From the NCBI GenBank assembly GCA_934796775.1, contig CAKVPH010000007.1, forward strand, positions 36,887 through 100,886: 64,000 nt of DNA, given 5' to 3'. The position numbers and the translations under genes are program-made. The stretch is from an uncultured Clostridia bacterium. Its GTDB lineage: Bacteria; Bacillota; Clostridia; Christensenellales; Borkfalkiaceae. Of this stretch, positions 24,595 to 33,045 are shown piece after piece. The stretch's first letter is position 1. The number at the start of each line of letters is the position of its first letter. The notes under the pieces were generated by a model that saw only the letters and a list, made by a program, of their open reading frames with translations, was not told the DNA's origin and searched no databases.

Positions 24595-24613
24595 GTTGTA
24601 AGTAAAAAACAAA

Positions 24614-25285
24614 TCAATCGTTTAAATTCCAGTCAATGGGCGTTTCGCCTACCGAGAGTAAAAAATTATTTGCCTTTGAAAAATGTCTGCAACCGAAAAA
24701 TCCGTTGTAAGCCGAAAGCGGACTGGGGTGTGCGCATTCCAACACCAGATGTTTGTTGCAGTCTATTATTTTTTTCTTAGCGCGCGCATTTCCTCCCCAA
24801 AGCAGAAACACCATGGGCTTTTCGCGTTCGGATAGTTTTTTAATTATCTCGTCCGTAAATTCCTGCCAGCCGCAGCCGCTGTGCGAGTTTGCCGCGCCTG
24901 CGCGAACGGTAAGCGTTGTGTTTAAAAGCAGCACGCCGCGCTCAGCCCATTTTGTAAGGCAGCCGCTTTTGCACGGTTCTATTCCCAAATCGTTATAGAG
25001 TTCCTTGTAAATATTAACAAGCGACGGCGGCAGGGCGACACCTTCTTTTACCGAAAAGCAGAGCCCGTGCGCCTGTCCTTCGCCGTGATAGGGATCTTGT
25101 CCGAGTATTACAGCTTTAACTTTTGAGTAAGGCGTGAACTTAAGCGCGTTGAATATATCGTACATAGACGGATACACGATATGATTAGAGTATTCCTGTT
25201 TTAAAAACGCGCGGATTTTGGCGTAAAGTTCGCTTTCAAAAAGCGGTTGTAAAATTTCGTCCCAGTCGTTTCCTATATTAACCAT
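24614..25285 (-). CDS. ung: Uracil-DNA glycosylase, family 1
   Basis: A 223-residue UNG, which removes uracil from DNA at the first step of base excision repair. The water-activating motif GQDPYHG (~62-68) and the leucine loop motif HPSPLSAY (~188) are intact. The true start is ATG 25285 (VNIGNDWDEIL follows); an upstream in-frame ATG would add 46 atypical residues. AAAGG precedes it. Length matches the family. Confidence 0.95.
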   Translation of the reverse strand: MVNIGNDWDEILQPLFESELYAKIRAFLKQEYSNHIVYPSMYDIFNALKFTPYSKVKAVILGQDPYHGEGQAHGLCFSVKEGVALPPSLVNIYKELYNDLGIEPCKSGCLTKWAERGVLLLNTTLTVRAGAANSHSGCGWQEFTDEIIKKLSEREKPMVFLLWGGNARAKKKIIDCNKHLVLECAHPSPLSAYNGFFGCRHFSKANNFLLSVGETPIDWNLND

Positions 25286-25336
25286 TTTTCTGCCTTTTAA
25301 AGTATAATATTTTTTATTTTGAAAAAAATTTTGTAT

Positions 25337-25486
25337 ATGAAAAATTATATGCTTGATAGTAAAAGCGGAAAAAACTCGGCAAAGTTCACGCTGCTCGAAG
25401 AACTTTCCGCATTGCCGCCGCAAAAATGTAAAAAGTTAGTGGCTAAAAAAGTAAAACTAATTATCAAAAATCCCACTTCGGAATAA
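25337..25486 (+). CDS. Possible 49-residue small protein
   Basis: An open frame on the plus strand between two minus-strand genes, overlapping the 3' end of the radical SAM gene by 23 bases. Codon choice (GAAGAACTTTCCGCATTGCC) resembles the neighbours, and the peptide has a basic C-terminal half. There is no SD. It may be chance. Confidence 0.25.
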   Translation: MKNYMLDSKSGKNSAKFTLLEELSALPPQKCKKLVAKKVKLIIKNPTSE

Positions 25487-26333
25487 AGCTTTCGCTTGCG
25501 GAAGTGCGTTTTTGAATAAAGCACTCTTCTATTCCCGAGTTTAAAAGGTGATCCGCCACTCGTTCGTATTCGCGCGCGGTAATTTTTCTGTTTAATTCGG
25601 GATAATCTTTAATATCGCCGAAAGGCGTATACTGCGCCATCAGCGAAAAATATGCGCCGCCTTCGCGGTTCTTAATAAACCAGTCCACAACGTCGATGCT
25701 GTTTTGTACGTTAAGCGGAAGAATAAGGTGTCTTACGCACACGCCCGAAACAATCAGACCGTTTTCGATCTGTGTTTTTTTCTCGCGCATCATATGTGTT
25801 ATTGCGGCTTTACAAATTTCGGGGTAGTCTTTTGCGCCCGAATATCTCAAAGCCGTTTGCTCGCTGAAATATTTAAAATCGGGCAGGTAAACGTCCACAA
25901 ATTTATCGGCAAGGCGCAAGCTCTCTTCCTTTTCGTACCCGTGGGTGTTATAAACAATGGGTACGTTAGGGCGGCGCAACTTTACCGCCTGGTAAATTTG
26001 GGGCAAAAAATGCGTTGGCGTTACAAGGTTTATATTGTGCGCTCCCGCATTTTCAAGCTCTTTAAAAATATCTGCAAATTCAAGCGGCGTAATCTCTTTG
26101 CCTGTTTGCGAGCGCGACAAAATAAAATTCTGGCAGAACCTGCATTTTAAACTACAACCGGTAAAAAATACAGTGCCGCTGCCGTTCGTGCCGCTTATAA
26201 ACGGCTCTTCGTAAGGGTGAAGATAGTATTTTGCGATTCGCATCATGTTTTTCTCGCCGCACGCGCCTGCTGTTTTAGTTCTGTCTGCATTGCAGTTTTT
26301 AGGGCATAGCGAACATTTTTCGTTAATATCCAT
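25464..26333 (-). CDS. Radical SAM protein (PflA-like)
   Basis: A 289-residue radical SAM enzyme. The iron-sulfur motif CSLKCRFC (~59-66) follows CSLCPKNCNADR and CGEK cysteines at the N-terminus, as in the PflA-related/AmmeMemoRadiSam group annotated as putative pyruvate-formate lyase activating enzymes. I choose ATG 26333 (DINEKCSLC follows) with GGAAA upstream, as the longer frame adds a non-family N-terminus. The substrate is unknown. It lies downstream of the metK promoter region, transcribed away from it. Confidence 0.85.
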   Translation of the reverse strand: MDINEKCSLCPKNCNADRTKTAGACGEKNMMRIAKYYLHPYEEPFISGTNGSGTVFFTGCSLKCRFCQNFILSRSQTGKEITPLEFADIFKELENAGAHNINLVTPTHFLPQIYQAVKLRRPNVPIVYNTHGYEKEESLRLADKFVDVYLPDFKYFSEQTALRYSGAKDYPEICKAAITHMMREKKTQIENGLIVSGVCVRHLILPLNVQNSIDVVDWFIKNREGGAYFSLMAQYTPFGDIKDYPELNRKITAREYERVADHLLNSGIEECFIQKRTSASESFIPKWDF

Positions 26334-26386
26334 TAGTTTTTCCGCGATTTTGTAGTATGTAAATATTTTAACACTTTTATTATCGT

Positions 26387-26415
26387 TTGACAATCGTTTT
26401 AAAATAAGATATAAT
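26387..26415 (+). promoter_or_regulatory. Sigma-A promoter for metK
   Basis: Perfect TTGACA, 17-base spacer and TATAAT. Transcription would begin near 26422, giving a ~200-base 5' leader. Confidence 0.85.
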
Positions 26416-26421
26416 ACTAAG

Positions 26422-26623
26422 GAAAACATTATTTACCCCTAATTACAATAAAGGCGGCTTTTTTGCCCTTAATAGTTAGCTATAACTAATGTTTCCCCTA
26501 TACAGACCACTAAAAATACGGAAAGCGATGTTACGTTTTTTTTAGTTCGCTCTTTTTCAGGGCGCATTTTTGACGTAAGGCACAAAATTTCCAAACGATA
26601 AATCAGGAGGTCGATTGTTTTTT
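26422..26623 (+). promoter_or_regulatory. Long structured metK leader, no known riboswitch recognised
   Basis: TAGTTA and TAACTA pair around GCTA (near 26475-26490). Further on TTACGT pairs with ACGTAA and encloses CGCTC/GGGCG (26531-26579). I do not see the SAM-I, SMK or other SAM riboswitch consensus. The SD AGGAGG at 26605 lies after the last stem, so occlusion of it is possible. Confidence 0.5.
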
Positions 26624-27790
26624 ATGAAAAAAATTTTTACAAGCGAAAGTGTTACCGAAGGTCATCCCGATAAAATCTGCGACCAGATAGCGGATGCCGT
26701 ATTAGACGAAATATTATCCAAAGATCCTATGGCGCGCGTTGCGTGTGAATGTATTGCAACTACCGGGCTCGTACTTGTAACCGGTGAAATAACCACCGAA
26801 TGTTACGTTGATATTCCGCATATTGCGCGCGAAACCATACGCAAAATAGGTTACGACCGCGCAAAATACGGTTTTGACTGCGATACTTGCGCAGTTTTAA
26901 CTTCTATAAAAGAGCAAAGCCCCGATATCGCACTCGGCGTAAACGATTCTGTTGAACACCGCACGAGCGGCGACATAGCCGACCTTTACGGTGCAGGCGA
27001 CCAAGGTCTTATGTTCGGCTATGCTACCGACGAAACCGAAGAATATATGCCCATGCCTATAAGTCTTTCGCATAAGCTCGCAAGAAGACTTTCGGAAGTC
27101 AGAAAAAGCGGACTTTTATCATATTTGCGCCCGGACGGAAAAACTCAGGTTACCGTTGAGTATGACGGAAGAAATCCCGTTCGCGTTGACGCGGTAGTTG
27201 TTTCAAGTCAGCATTCCGAAGCTGTTACGACCGAGCAGTTAAGAGAAGATATTAAAAAATACGTTATAGACGAAATCATACCTGCTTCCTTGGTTGATGC
27301 AAACACCAAATATTATATCAACCCGACTGGCAGATTTGAAATGGGCGGTCCTCATGCGGACAGCGGGCTTACCGGCAGAAAGATAATAGTAGATACTTAC
27401 GGCGGTTCGTGCGCGCACGGTGGCGGTTCGTTCAGCGGTAAAGATCCCACTAAGGTTGACAGAAGCGCGTCCTATATGCTCCGCTATATAGCCAAAAATA
27501 TAGTTGCGGCAGGTATTGCAAAAGAATGTCATATCGAAGTTGCTTACGCAATCGGCGTTGCAAAGCCGCTCTCTTTGTTTGTTGATACTAAGGGAACGGG
27601 TAAACTTTCCGACGAAAAGATTTGCGAAATTATAAAAAAGGAGTTCGATTTAAGACCGTATTCCATTATAAAAACGCTGGATCTTCGCCGTCCCATTTAC
27701 TTTAAAACCGCGGCTTACGGGCATTTCGGAAGAGATGAATTCCCGTGGGAAAAACTTGACAGAGTAAACGATTTAAAGAAATATCTTTAA
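26624..27790 (+). CDS. metK: S-adenosylmethionine synthetase
   Basis: A 388-residue MetK, which makes SAM from methionine and ATP. TSESVTEGHPDKICDQI, GDQGLMFGYATDETEEYMP, GGGSFSGKDPTKVDRSA and the lid/active-site residues are conserved. The start is ATG 26624, 13 bases after AGGAGG; a TTG at 26615 would add three residues and sit too close to the SD. Length fits. It has its own promoter and a long leader. Confidence 0.96.
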   Translation: MKKIFTSESVTEGHPDKICDQIADAVLDEILSKDPMARVACECIATTGLVLVTGEITTECYVDIPHIARETIRKIGYDRAKYGFDCDTCAVLTSIKEQSPDIALGVNDSVEHRTSGDIADLYGAGDQGLMFGYATDETEEYMPMPISLSHKLARRLSEVRKSGLLSYLRPDGKTQVTVEYDGRNPVRVDAVVVSSQHSEAVTTEQLREDIKKYVIDEIIPASLVDANTKYYINPTGRFEMGGPHADSGLTGRKIIVDTYGGSCAHGGGSFSGKDPTKVDRSASYMLRYIAKNIVAAGIAKECHIEVAYAIGVAKPLSLFVDTKGTGKLSDEKICEIIKKEFDLRPYSIIKTLDLRRPIYFKTAAYGHFGRDEFPWEKLDRVNDLKKYL

Positions 27791-27835
27791 TATTAAGGGC
27801 TGAATTCAATTAAAAGTTCAGCCTTATAAAATATG

Positions 27836-27852
27836 CGATAATCGACTTATAG
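27836..27852 (-). repeat. Dispersed core, copy 5
   Basis: Exact core; reverse flank is AAAAAGTGCGG and forward flank AAAATATG, so the element is nearly complete. It lies between metK and the DprA-like gene. Confidence 0.9.
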
Positions 27853-27891
27853 CCGCACTTTTTGTGTTATATTCAGTTTTTGGGGTGCAAA

Positions 27892-28350
27892 ATGAATTAC
27901 ATAGGAAACAAAAAACTGCTCGATAATAAAAAGGCGTCGTTTTTATGTTCCGACGCTTGCGACGAAAAAACTCTTAATAAAATTGCCGTTTGGTCGGATA
28001 AGATTAAGGATAACGATAAAGTTACAGTTTTATCGGGTTTTCAAAGTAGCGGGGAACGTCTTGTGCTTGAAAAAATTCTTAACGGCAAAGCAAACGCCGT
28101 AATGCTTTTAGCAAGGTGTATGTTCTCAAAGTGTCCGGAAGAATACGTTAAAGCCGTAAACGAAGGCAGACTTTTAATAGTATCTGTTACCGATAACAAA
28201 GAAGATTTCAAAGTGGATTATAACCGTGCGTTTGAACGCAATATGCGCGTTATATCCGGCGGTGAAAAAATAATAGTCGGCTTTGTAAAAAAGGGCGGAA
28301 TGGTAGAAAAAGTTCTTGGACAGGCAGGCAAGCCTTACGTTTTACTGTAA
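27892..28350 (+). CDS. DprA-like Rossmann-fold protein (short)
   Basis: A 152-residue protein starting at ATG 27892 (NYIGNKKLL follows) with GGGGTG upstream. Residues ~38-125 have the layout of the DprA/LOG Rossmann domain: DKVTVLSGFQSSGERLVLEKIL, NAVMLLARCMFSKCPEEY, and GRLLIVSV. DprA loads RecA on incoming single-stranded DNA during natural transformation, but full DprA is ~280-370 residues with extra domains. It could be a stand-alone homologue with another role. An exact dispersed repeat lies 40 bases upstream. Confidence 0.6.
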   Translation: MNYIGNKKLLDNKKASFLCSDACDEKTLNKIAVWSDKIKDNDKVTVLSGFQSSGERLVLEKILNGKANAVMLLARCMFSKCPEEYVKAVNEGRLLIVSVTDNKEDFKVDYNRAFERNMRVISGGEKIIVGFVKKGGMVEKVLGQAGKPYVLL

Positions 28351-28396
28351 AATGTATCTATGTAAAAGATTATCATATTATCATAATAAAAAAATT

Positions 28397-28445
28397 ACGC
28401 GCCGGCAAGTTTGGTGTAAAACCAAAAAGCCCGGTGCGTTTTTTA
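28397..28445 (+). terminator. Intrinsic terminator after the DprA-like gene
   Basis: ACGCxCCGG and CCGGxGCGT pair, with an inner TTTGGT/ACCAAA stem, followed by TTTTTT. Confidence 0.8.
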
Positions 28446-28519
28446 TATGTAAAATTTTAAACAGGCAACTAATGTATTTTGTGTAGTCGAAACTTCCTGA
28501 AATATAATTTTTAGTTGTG

Positions 28520-29344
28520 TTATTTTTCTGTAAAAACGTCCGAAAAAACTTCGAGTCCGGACTTTTTAAGTACTGCTCTTATTGCTTTGTTTGTAAGCGA
28601 CGGAAAAAAACGCCCGAAAAAGCTCATTAAATGCGCGTCTATACCTAAAACAATGCGTTTTTTTCCTTTTTTAAGCTTTTTAATCAGTTTGTCGGTGAAT
28701 TTATCCGGATTTGAACAGACTTTTTTAATAAGAGAACTTTGTTTTTGATCGCCCGTGTTTTGCGATCTGAAAATATCCGTATCCGAAAAGCCCGGCATAA
28801 CGAGCGAGATAAACATATCGGGATTTTCAAGCGCGAGTATTTTTGTAAATGAAGCAAGAGCCGATTTCGAAGCCGAATAAGCTGAAGTTCCCACAACTTC
28901 GGCAAGAGCCGCCGAGCTTGAAACGTTTATAACCGCAGGCGTATCGGATTTTTTTAAAAAGGGCGAAATATGTCGAAAAGAATAAACGCTTGCAAAAAAA
29001 TTTGTCGCAATGGTATTTTCAACTGCGCCCGCGCGGCAAAGTTCAAATTTTTCAAAATGCGGCAAAATGCCCGCGTTGTTTATTAAAATATCAGGTAAAA
29101 TATTATTTTCGGTTAAATATGCGGCAAAATCAATCCAGTTTTGCTCAATACTAACGTCAAACGTACAAAAACTGAATTTTTCGCCTGATTCTTCGCGTAC
29201 TTTTTCAAGTTTTTGTGCGGTTCTGCCTATGCCTATAACCCTGCAATGGTATTTAGTTATAAGTTTTTTTGCCAAAAGTTTGCCAAAACCCGAGCCTGCG
29301 CCCGTAATTATAACGGTTTTTTCGTAAAGCCAGTTCTTTTTCAT
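28520..29344 (-). CDS. Short-chain dehydrogenase/reductase
   Basis: A 274-residue classical SDR. TGAGSGFG (~14-21) binds the dinucleotide, NNAG is at ~89, and the catalytic Ser-Tyr-Lys reads SSSAAL...YSASK (~142-160). The substrate is unknown. No SD is seen. A promoter with -10 ending six bases before the ATG suggests a leaderless transcript. It is transcribed towards the DprA-like gene. Confidence 0.88.
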   Translation of the reverse strand: MKKNWLYEKTVIITGAGSGFGKLLAKKLITKYHCRVIGIGRTAQKLEKVREESGEKFSFCTFDVSIEQNWIDFAAYLTENNILPDILINNAGILPHFEKFELCRAGAVENTIATNFFASVYSFRHISPFLKKSDTPAVINVSSSAALAEVVGTSAYSASKSALASFTKILALENPDMFISLVMPGFSDTDIFRSQNTGDQKQSSLIKKVCSNPDKFTDKLIKKLKKGKKRIVLGIDAHLMSFFGRFFPSLTNKAIRAVLKKSGLEVFSDVFTEK

Positions 29345-29350
29345 AATAAA

Positions 29351-29379
29351 AATATACCATAACGTGCGCGATTTATCAA
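29351..29379 (-). promoter_or_regulatory. Sigma-A type promoter, start at the ATG (leaderless)
   Basis: On the minus strand TTGATA, 17-base spacer and TATATT end six bases before the SDR ATG at 29344. This is the same geometry as at 19199 and 19361, again without SD. Confidence 0.55.
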
Positions 29380-29477
29380 CTTAAAACGTTAAAAAAACAG
29401 GAAAACATACCTTGAAAAAGAATATAATCATTAAAAAATACACAAATGCAGGTATAAAATAATCGAGTGCAAAACAG

Positions 29478-29506
29478 TTGCAAAATTTTTGCCGATAATA
29501 TATAAT
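29478..29506 (+). promoter_or_regulatory. Sigma-A promoter for lon
   Basis: TTGCAA, 17-base spacer and TATAAT. Transcription would start near 29513, ~64 bases before lon. No CIRCE or CtsR-type operator is seen around it. Confidence 0.75.
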
Positions 29507-29576
29507 ATCAAACAAATAAAAGATTATCAATTTTATTAGAAAATTATCGATTCACGAATTTACGGAGTGAAAATAA

Positions 29577-31946
29577 ATGGCACAAGAAATATTAAATTTA
29601 AATAACGAAAATAATACGGGCGAAGTTTTTTCCGAAGGTGTAAATAAAGAAAAAATATTCCCCATGATAGCATTAAAAGGTCTTGTTATGTTCCCGGGGG
29701 TTACCACGTCGTTCGATATAGGGCGCTCAAAATCGCTCGTGTCGCTTGGCGAAGCTTCCGACGGGGATAAACTTGTGTTTGTGGTTGCTCAAAAGGATAA
29801 AGACGACGATGATCCCATACCCGAAAATATCTATTCGGTGGGCGTAGTATGCAAAATAAAACGCTCTTTTCATTTTGAAAACGCAATAAACGCTCATGTC
29901 GAAGGGCTTTATCGCGCAAAAATAGTAGAATATATCGAAACCGAAGATAAGTTTACGGTAAAAATTGTTGAACTTCCACCCGTTTACGACGGCGGAATAG
30001 AACTAAAAGCCGGCTTCGATCTGGTCCGCAATAAATACAAAGAAGTTTTAAAAGGACAAAAGGAAGGGCAGAATCCCGCAACCGACCGCATTTTTGCCTT
30101 AACCGATGCCGACGCTTTTATAAATATAGCGGCTTTCAGAAGCGATATAAACGAAAACGAAAAGCAAAAAATACTCGAAACCATATCCGTTCTTGAAAAA
30201 TGCGAGGCGTTTTTAGCCACGCTTATAGCTGCCGAAGAAATAAAGGACGCCGAAAAACGCATAAGCGAACGAGTTAGAAAAAGCGTGGAAAAAGGGCAGA
30301 AAGAGTTCTATCTGCGCGAGCAGTTAAAAGCTATACATCAGGAACTCGGCGACGACGAAAACGAGAAATTCGAGCTTGAAAAGGCTATTAAAGATAAACA
30401 TATGCCCAAGGAAGTTGAGGATAAGGCGTTAAAAGAACTTTCAAGAATGTCCAAAATGAGTCCAAACTCGCCAGACTATACGGTACTCAGAACTTATCTT
30501 GACTGGATTATAGATCTGCCTTTCGGTGTTAAAACGAAGGACAGGGAAAGCTTGGCAGAAGCTAAAAAAATTCTCGATTCCGATCATTTCGGGCTTGAAA
30601 AAGTAAAACAGAGAATAGTTGAATATCTTGCGGTAATGAAGCTTACCGGCAAAATAGGCGGCTCGATTTTGTGTCTTGTAGGTCCTCCGGGCGTAGGTAA
30701 AACGTCGGTAGCAACGTCTATTGCAAAAGCGTTAGACAGAAAATTCGTAAGAATGAGCCTTGGCGGCGTTAAAGACGAAGCCGAAATAAGAGGACACAGA
30801 AAAACCTATATCGGAGCAATCCCCGGTCGTATAATTTACGGTCTTAAAGAAGCGGGCAGTGCAAACCCCGTATTTTTGCTTGACGAAATAGACAAGCTTT
30901 CTTCCGACCTTCGCGGCGATCCCGCGTCTGCGCTTTTAGAAGTTCTCGATCCCGAACAGAACGTCACGTTCCGCGACAGATATCTCGAAACGCCTTTCGA
31001 CCTGTCCGACGTGTTGTTTATTACAACCGCGAACTCGCTTGACACTATTCCCGCGCCGCTGCTTGACAGAATGGAAGTTATCGAACTTAACGGCTACACG
31101 AGAGAGGAAAAATACGAAATAGCAAAGCGTTATTTAATACCCAAACGTTTAAAGGCAAACGGGCTTGAAAATGTGAAGGTAGACTTCAGCGAAAGTGCCG
31201 TTAACGGTATTATAGACGGATATACGCGTGAAGCGGGCGTAAGAAATTTAGAACGTGAAATAGGTTCTGTCTGCCGCAAGATCGCGTGTGACGTAGCGCA
31301 AAACGGCGCCAAAAAATGCTATCGTATAGGCGATAATCAGCTTGAAAAATATCTGGGCGTAAAAAAATATTTAGGTGACGACGGCGAGCTTGAAAACGAA
31401 GTAGGTTCTGCAACAGGACTTGCGTGGACGGCAGTAGGAGGCACGACGCTTACAATAGAAGTCAGCCTTGTTCACGGCAAAGGCGAAATACTTTTAACCG
31501 GTAAGCTCGGCGACGTTATGAAGGAAAGTGCGCGCGCGGCGATAAGCTTTATTCACGCAAACGCGGCAAAATACAATATAGACGAGTCGCTTTTTGCCAC
31601 TCGGGACATTCACATTCACGTTCCCGAAGGCGCAACCCCTAAGGACGGACCAAGCGCAGGCATTACTATGGCTACGGCTCTGTGTTCTGCCTTTAGCGAA
31701 AAGCCCGTAAACAAAAAAATCGCAATGACGGGAGAAATAACCCTGCGCGGAAAAGTTCTGCCTATCGGCGGGCTTAAAGAAAAAGCACTTGCGGCTTACC
31801 GCGTTGGCATTAAGGATATAATTATTCCCGCCAAAAACATAAAAGACCTTGAAGATATTCCGGCGTCTTACAGAAAAATAATCAACTTTATTCCCGTTAA
31901 TAACGTTTCCGAAGTGTTTGATCACGCAATTATCGGTTTAAAATAA
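29577..31946 (+). CDS. lon: ATP-dependent protease Lon
   Basis: A 789-residue LonA protease for damaged and regulatory proteins. The N-terminal LON domain covers ~25-215, AAA+ has Walker A GPPGVGKT (~366) and Walker B FLLDEIDKL, and the protease domain has the Ser-Lys dyad in PKDGPSAGITMATAL and LPIGGLKEKALAA. All key residues are present. Length is typical. GGAGTG lies upstream. engB follows after a dispersed repeat, as the lon-ysxC pair in Bacillus. Confidence 0.97.
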   Translation: MAQEILNLNNENNTGEVFSEGVNKEKIFPMIALKGLVMFPGVTTSFDIGRSKSLVSLGEASDGDKLVFVVAQKDKDDDDPIPENIYSVGVVCKIKRSFHFENAINAHVEGLYRAKIVEYIETEDKFTVKIVELPPVYDGGIELKAGFDLVRNKYKEVLKGQKEGQNPATDRIFALTDADAFINIAAFRSDINENEKQKILETISVLEKCEAFLATLIAAEEIKDAEKRISERVRKSVEKGQKEFYLREQLKAIHQELGDDENEKFELEKAIKDKHMPKEVEDKALKELSRMSKMSPNSPDYTVLRTYLDWIIDLPFGVKTKDRESLAEAKKILDSDHFGLEKVKQRIVEYLAVMKLTGKIGGSILCLVGPPGVGKTSVATSIAKALDRKFVRMSLGGVKDEAEIRGHRKTYIGAIPGRIIYGLKEAGSANPVFLLDEIDKLSSDLRGDPASALLEVLDPEQNVTFRDRYLETPFDLSDVLFITTANSLDTIPAPLLDRMEVIELNGYTREEKYEIAKRYLIPKRLKANGLENVKVDFSESAVNGIIDGYTREAGVRNLEREIGSVCRKIACDVAQNGAKKCYRIGDNQLEKYLGVKKYLGDDGELENEVGSATGLAWTAVGGTTLTIEVSLVHGKGEILLTGKLGDVMKESARAAISFIHANAAKYNIDESLFATRDIHIHVPEGATPKDGPSAGITMATALCSAFSEKPVNKKIAMTGEITLRGKVLPIGGLKEKALAAYRVGIKDIIIPAKNIKDLEDIPASYRKIINFIPVNNVSEVFDHAIIGLK

Positions 31947-31955
31947 AAAATGCGG

Positions 31956-31972
31956 CTATAAGTTGATTATTA
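31956..31972 (+). repeat. Dispersed core, copy 6 (diverged)
   Basis: Fourteen of 17 bases match, with T for C at position 9 and TA for CG at the end. It is preceded by AAAAAATGCGG. It lies between lon and engB. Confidence 0.75.
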
Positions 31973-32015
31973 AGTATTTCAATAGAAAAAAATAACACAA
32001 AATAAGGAGCTTTGA

Positions 32016-32624
32016 ATGATAATAAGCGACGCTAAATTTTTAAAATCCGCCGCGGATAAAAGCGGTTTTATGACGTTCGATAAGCCGCTTGTAGCCATAT
32101 GCGGAAGGAGTAACGTCGGAAAGAGTTCCTTTATAAATATGATATCGAACCGTAAAAAACTTGCGCGTACGTCCAAAGATCCCGGCAGAACGCGCCTTGT
32201 AAACTATTTCGATATGGGCGAGTTTGTGCTTGCGGATCTTCCGGGGTACGGTTTTGCTCAGGTTTCCAAAGCGGAAAAACTCAAGTGGGCAAAGACGATT
32301 GAAGCCTTTTTCGACGCAAAAGAACACATTGCTCACGCGCTTTTACTGCTCGATATCAGACGCGAACCCAACGAAGACGATATAGATTTTATAAACTATT
32401 TAAATCACTACATAATACCGTTTACCGTCGTTCTCACTAAAACAGACAAACTTGCAAAAACAAGAATAAAACCCGCCGCAAAAAAAATTGCGGATAGCTT
32501 AGCTTTGGGCGAGCAGAACGTTGTGTGCGTTTCAAACGATACAGGCTACGGCAAAGACGCCGTGCTTTCAAGATTCGATCAGATAGTTTCGGCTTTTAAT
32601 ATGCAAGCAGAACCTGAAGACTAA
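32016..32624 (+). CDS. engB: Ribosome assembly GTPase EngB/YsxC
   Basis: A 202-residue GTPase needed for 50S maturation. G1 GRSNVGKSSFIN (~30), G3 DLPGYG (~76), G4 TKTDK (~143) and SNDTGYG in the G5 region are present. SD AAGGAG seven bases upstream. Length is normal. The partner lon lies 69 bases upstream. Confidence 0.95.
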   Translation: MIISDAKFLKSAADKSGFMTFDKPLVAICGRSNVGKSSFINMISNRKKLARTSKDPGRTRLVNYFDMGEFVLADLPGYGFAQVSKAEKLKWAKTIEAFFDAKEHIAHALLLLDIRREPNEDDIDFINYLNHYIIPFTVVLTKTDKLAKTRIKPAAKKIADSLALGEQNVVCVSNDTGYGKDAVLSRFDQIVSAFNMQAEPED

Positions 32625-32740
32625 GCGAAAATGTCTTTTATTAATTAAACAATTTATTTTATTTCGCCTTTGCATAAAACTTGATTTATTAAACATACTT
32701 ATATCGGCGTAAAATCATGCGTGTTATAAAAAAAATCGAC

Positions 32741-32757
32741 CTATAAGTCGATTATCG
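32741..32757 (+). repeat. Dispersed core, copy 7
   Basis: Exact core. It is preceded by AATCGAC, which is the inverse of GTCGATT in the core, giving a seven-base inverted pair. It lies 25 bases before the YtxH-like gene. Confidence 0.9.
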
Positions 32758-32781
32758 CGTGTTTTACAACGGAGGTATGAA

Positions 32782-32964
32782 ATGGAAAAAGATTTTTGTA
32801 TGGGACTTTTAGTCGGACTTTTGGGCGGTGCGATAGCCGCGGCAAATTCGTTTAAGGTCAGGAAAGCCGTAAAAGACGGACAGGATCAGATAATGAATAC
32901 GCTTAACAAAATGAACGAGAAAAAAGAACATGAACAAAATCAAGTGCAAGAAGGGCAGCAGTAA
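32782..32964 (+). CDS. Small YtxH-like membrane protein
   Basis: A 60-residue protein with a Gly-rich membrane helix (MGLLVGLLGGAIAAA) followed by a Lys/Glu/Gln-rich coil, the plan of YtxH/general-stress type proteins. SD GGAGG eight bases upstream. No specific function is known. Confidence 0.6.
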   Translation: MEKDFCMGLLVGLLGGAIAAANSFKVRKAVKDGQDQIMNTLNKMNEKKEHEQNQVQEGQQ

Positions 32965-32980
32965 TATCTTAAAAACCAAA

Positions 32981-33016
32981 AAACCGATTCGCGTGAGTTT
33001 CACCGAATCGGTTTTT
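32981..33016. terminator. Bidirectional terminator
   Basis: ACCGATTCG and CGAATCGGT pair exactly around 12 bases, with A-run before and T-run after. It serves the YtxH-like gene and the convergent araC gene. Confidence 0.85.
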
Positions 33017-33045
33017 GCTATAATTAAGTTTTTACTATAGAAAAT

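Noticed and set aside
24614..25423. Uracil-DNA glycosylase with a 46-residue N-terminal extension
   Set aside because: The extension has no family resemblance; ATG 25285 fits the family start.
26422..26623. SAM-I (S-box) or SMK riboswitch upstream of metK
   Set aside because: The conserved S-box core sequences were not found by eye; only general stems are seen.
29400..29577. CIRCE or CtsR operator for lon
   Set aside because: No matching inverted or tandem heptamer repeat near the promoter.
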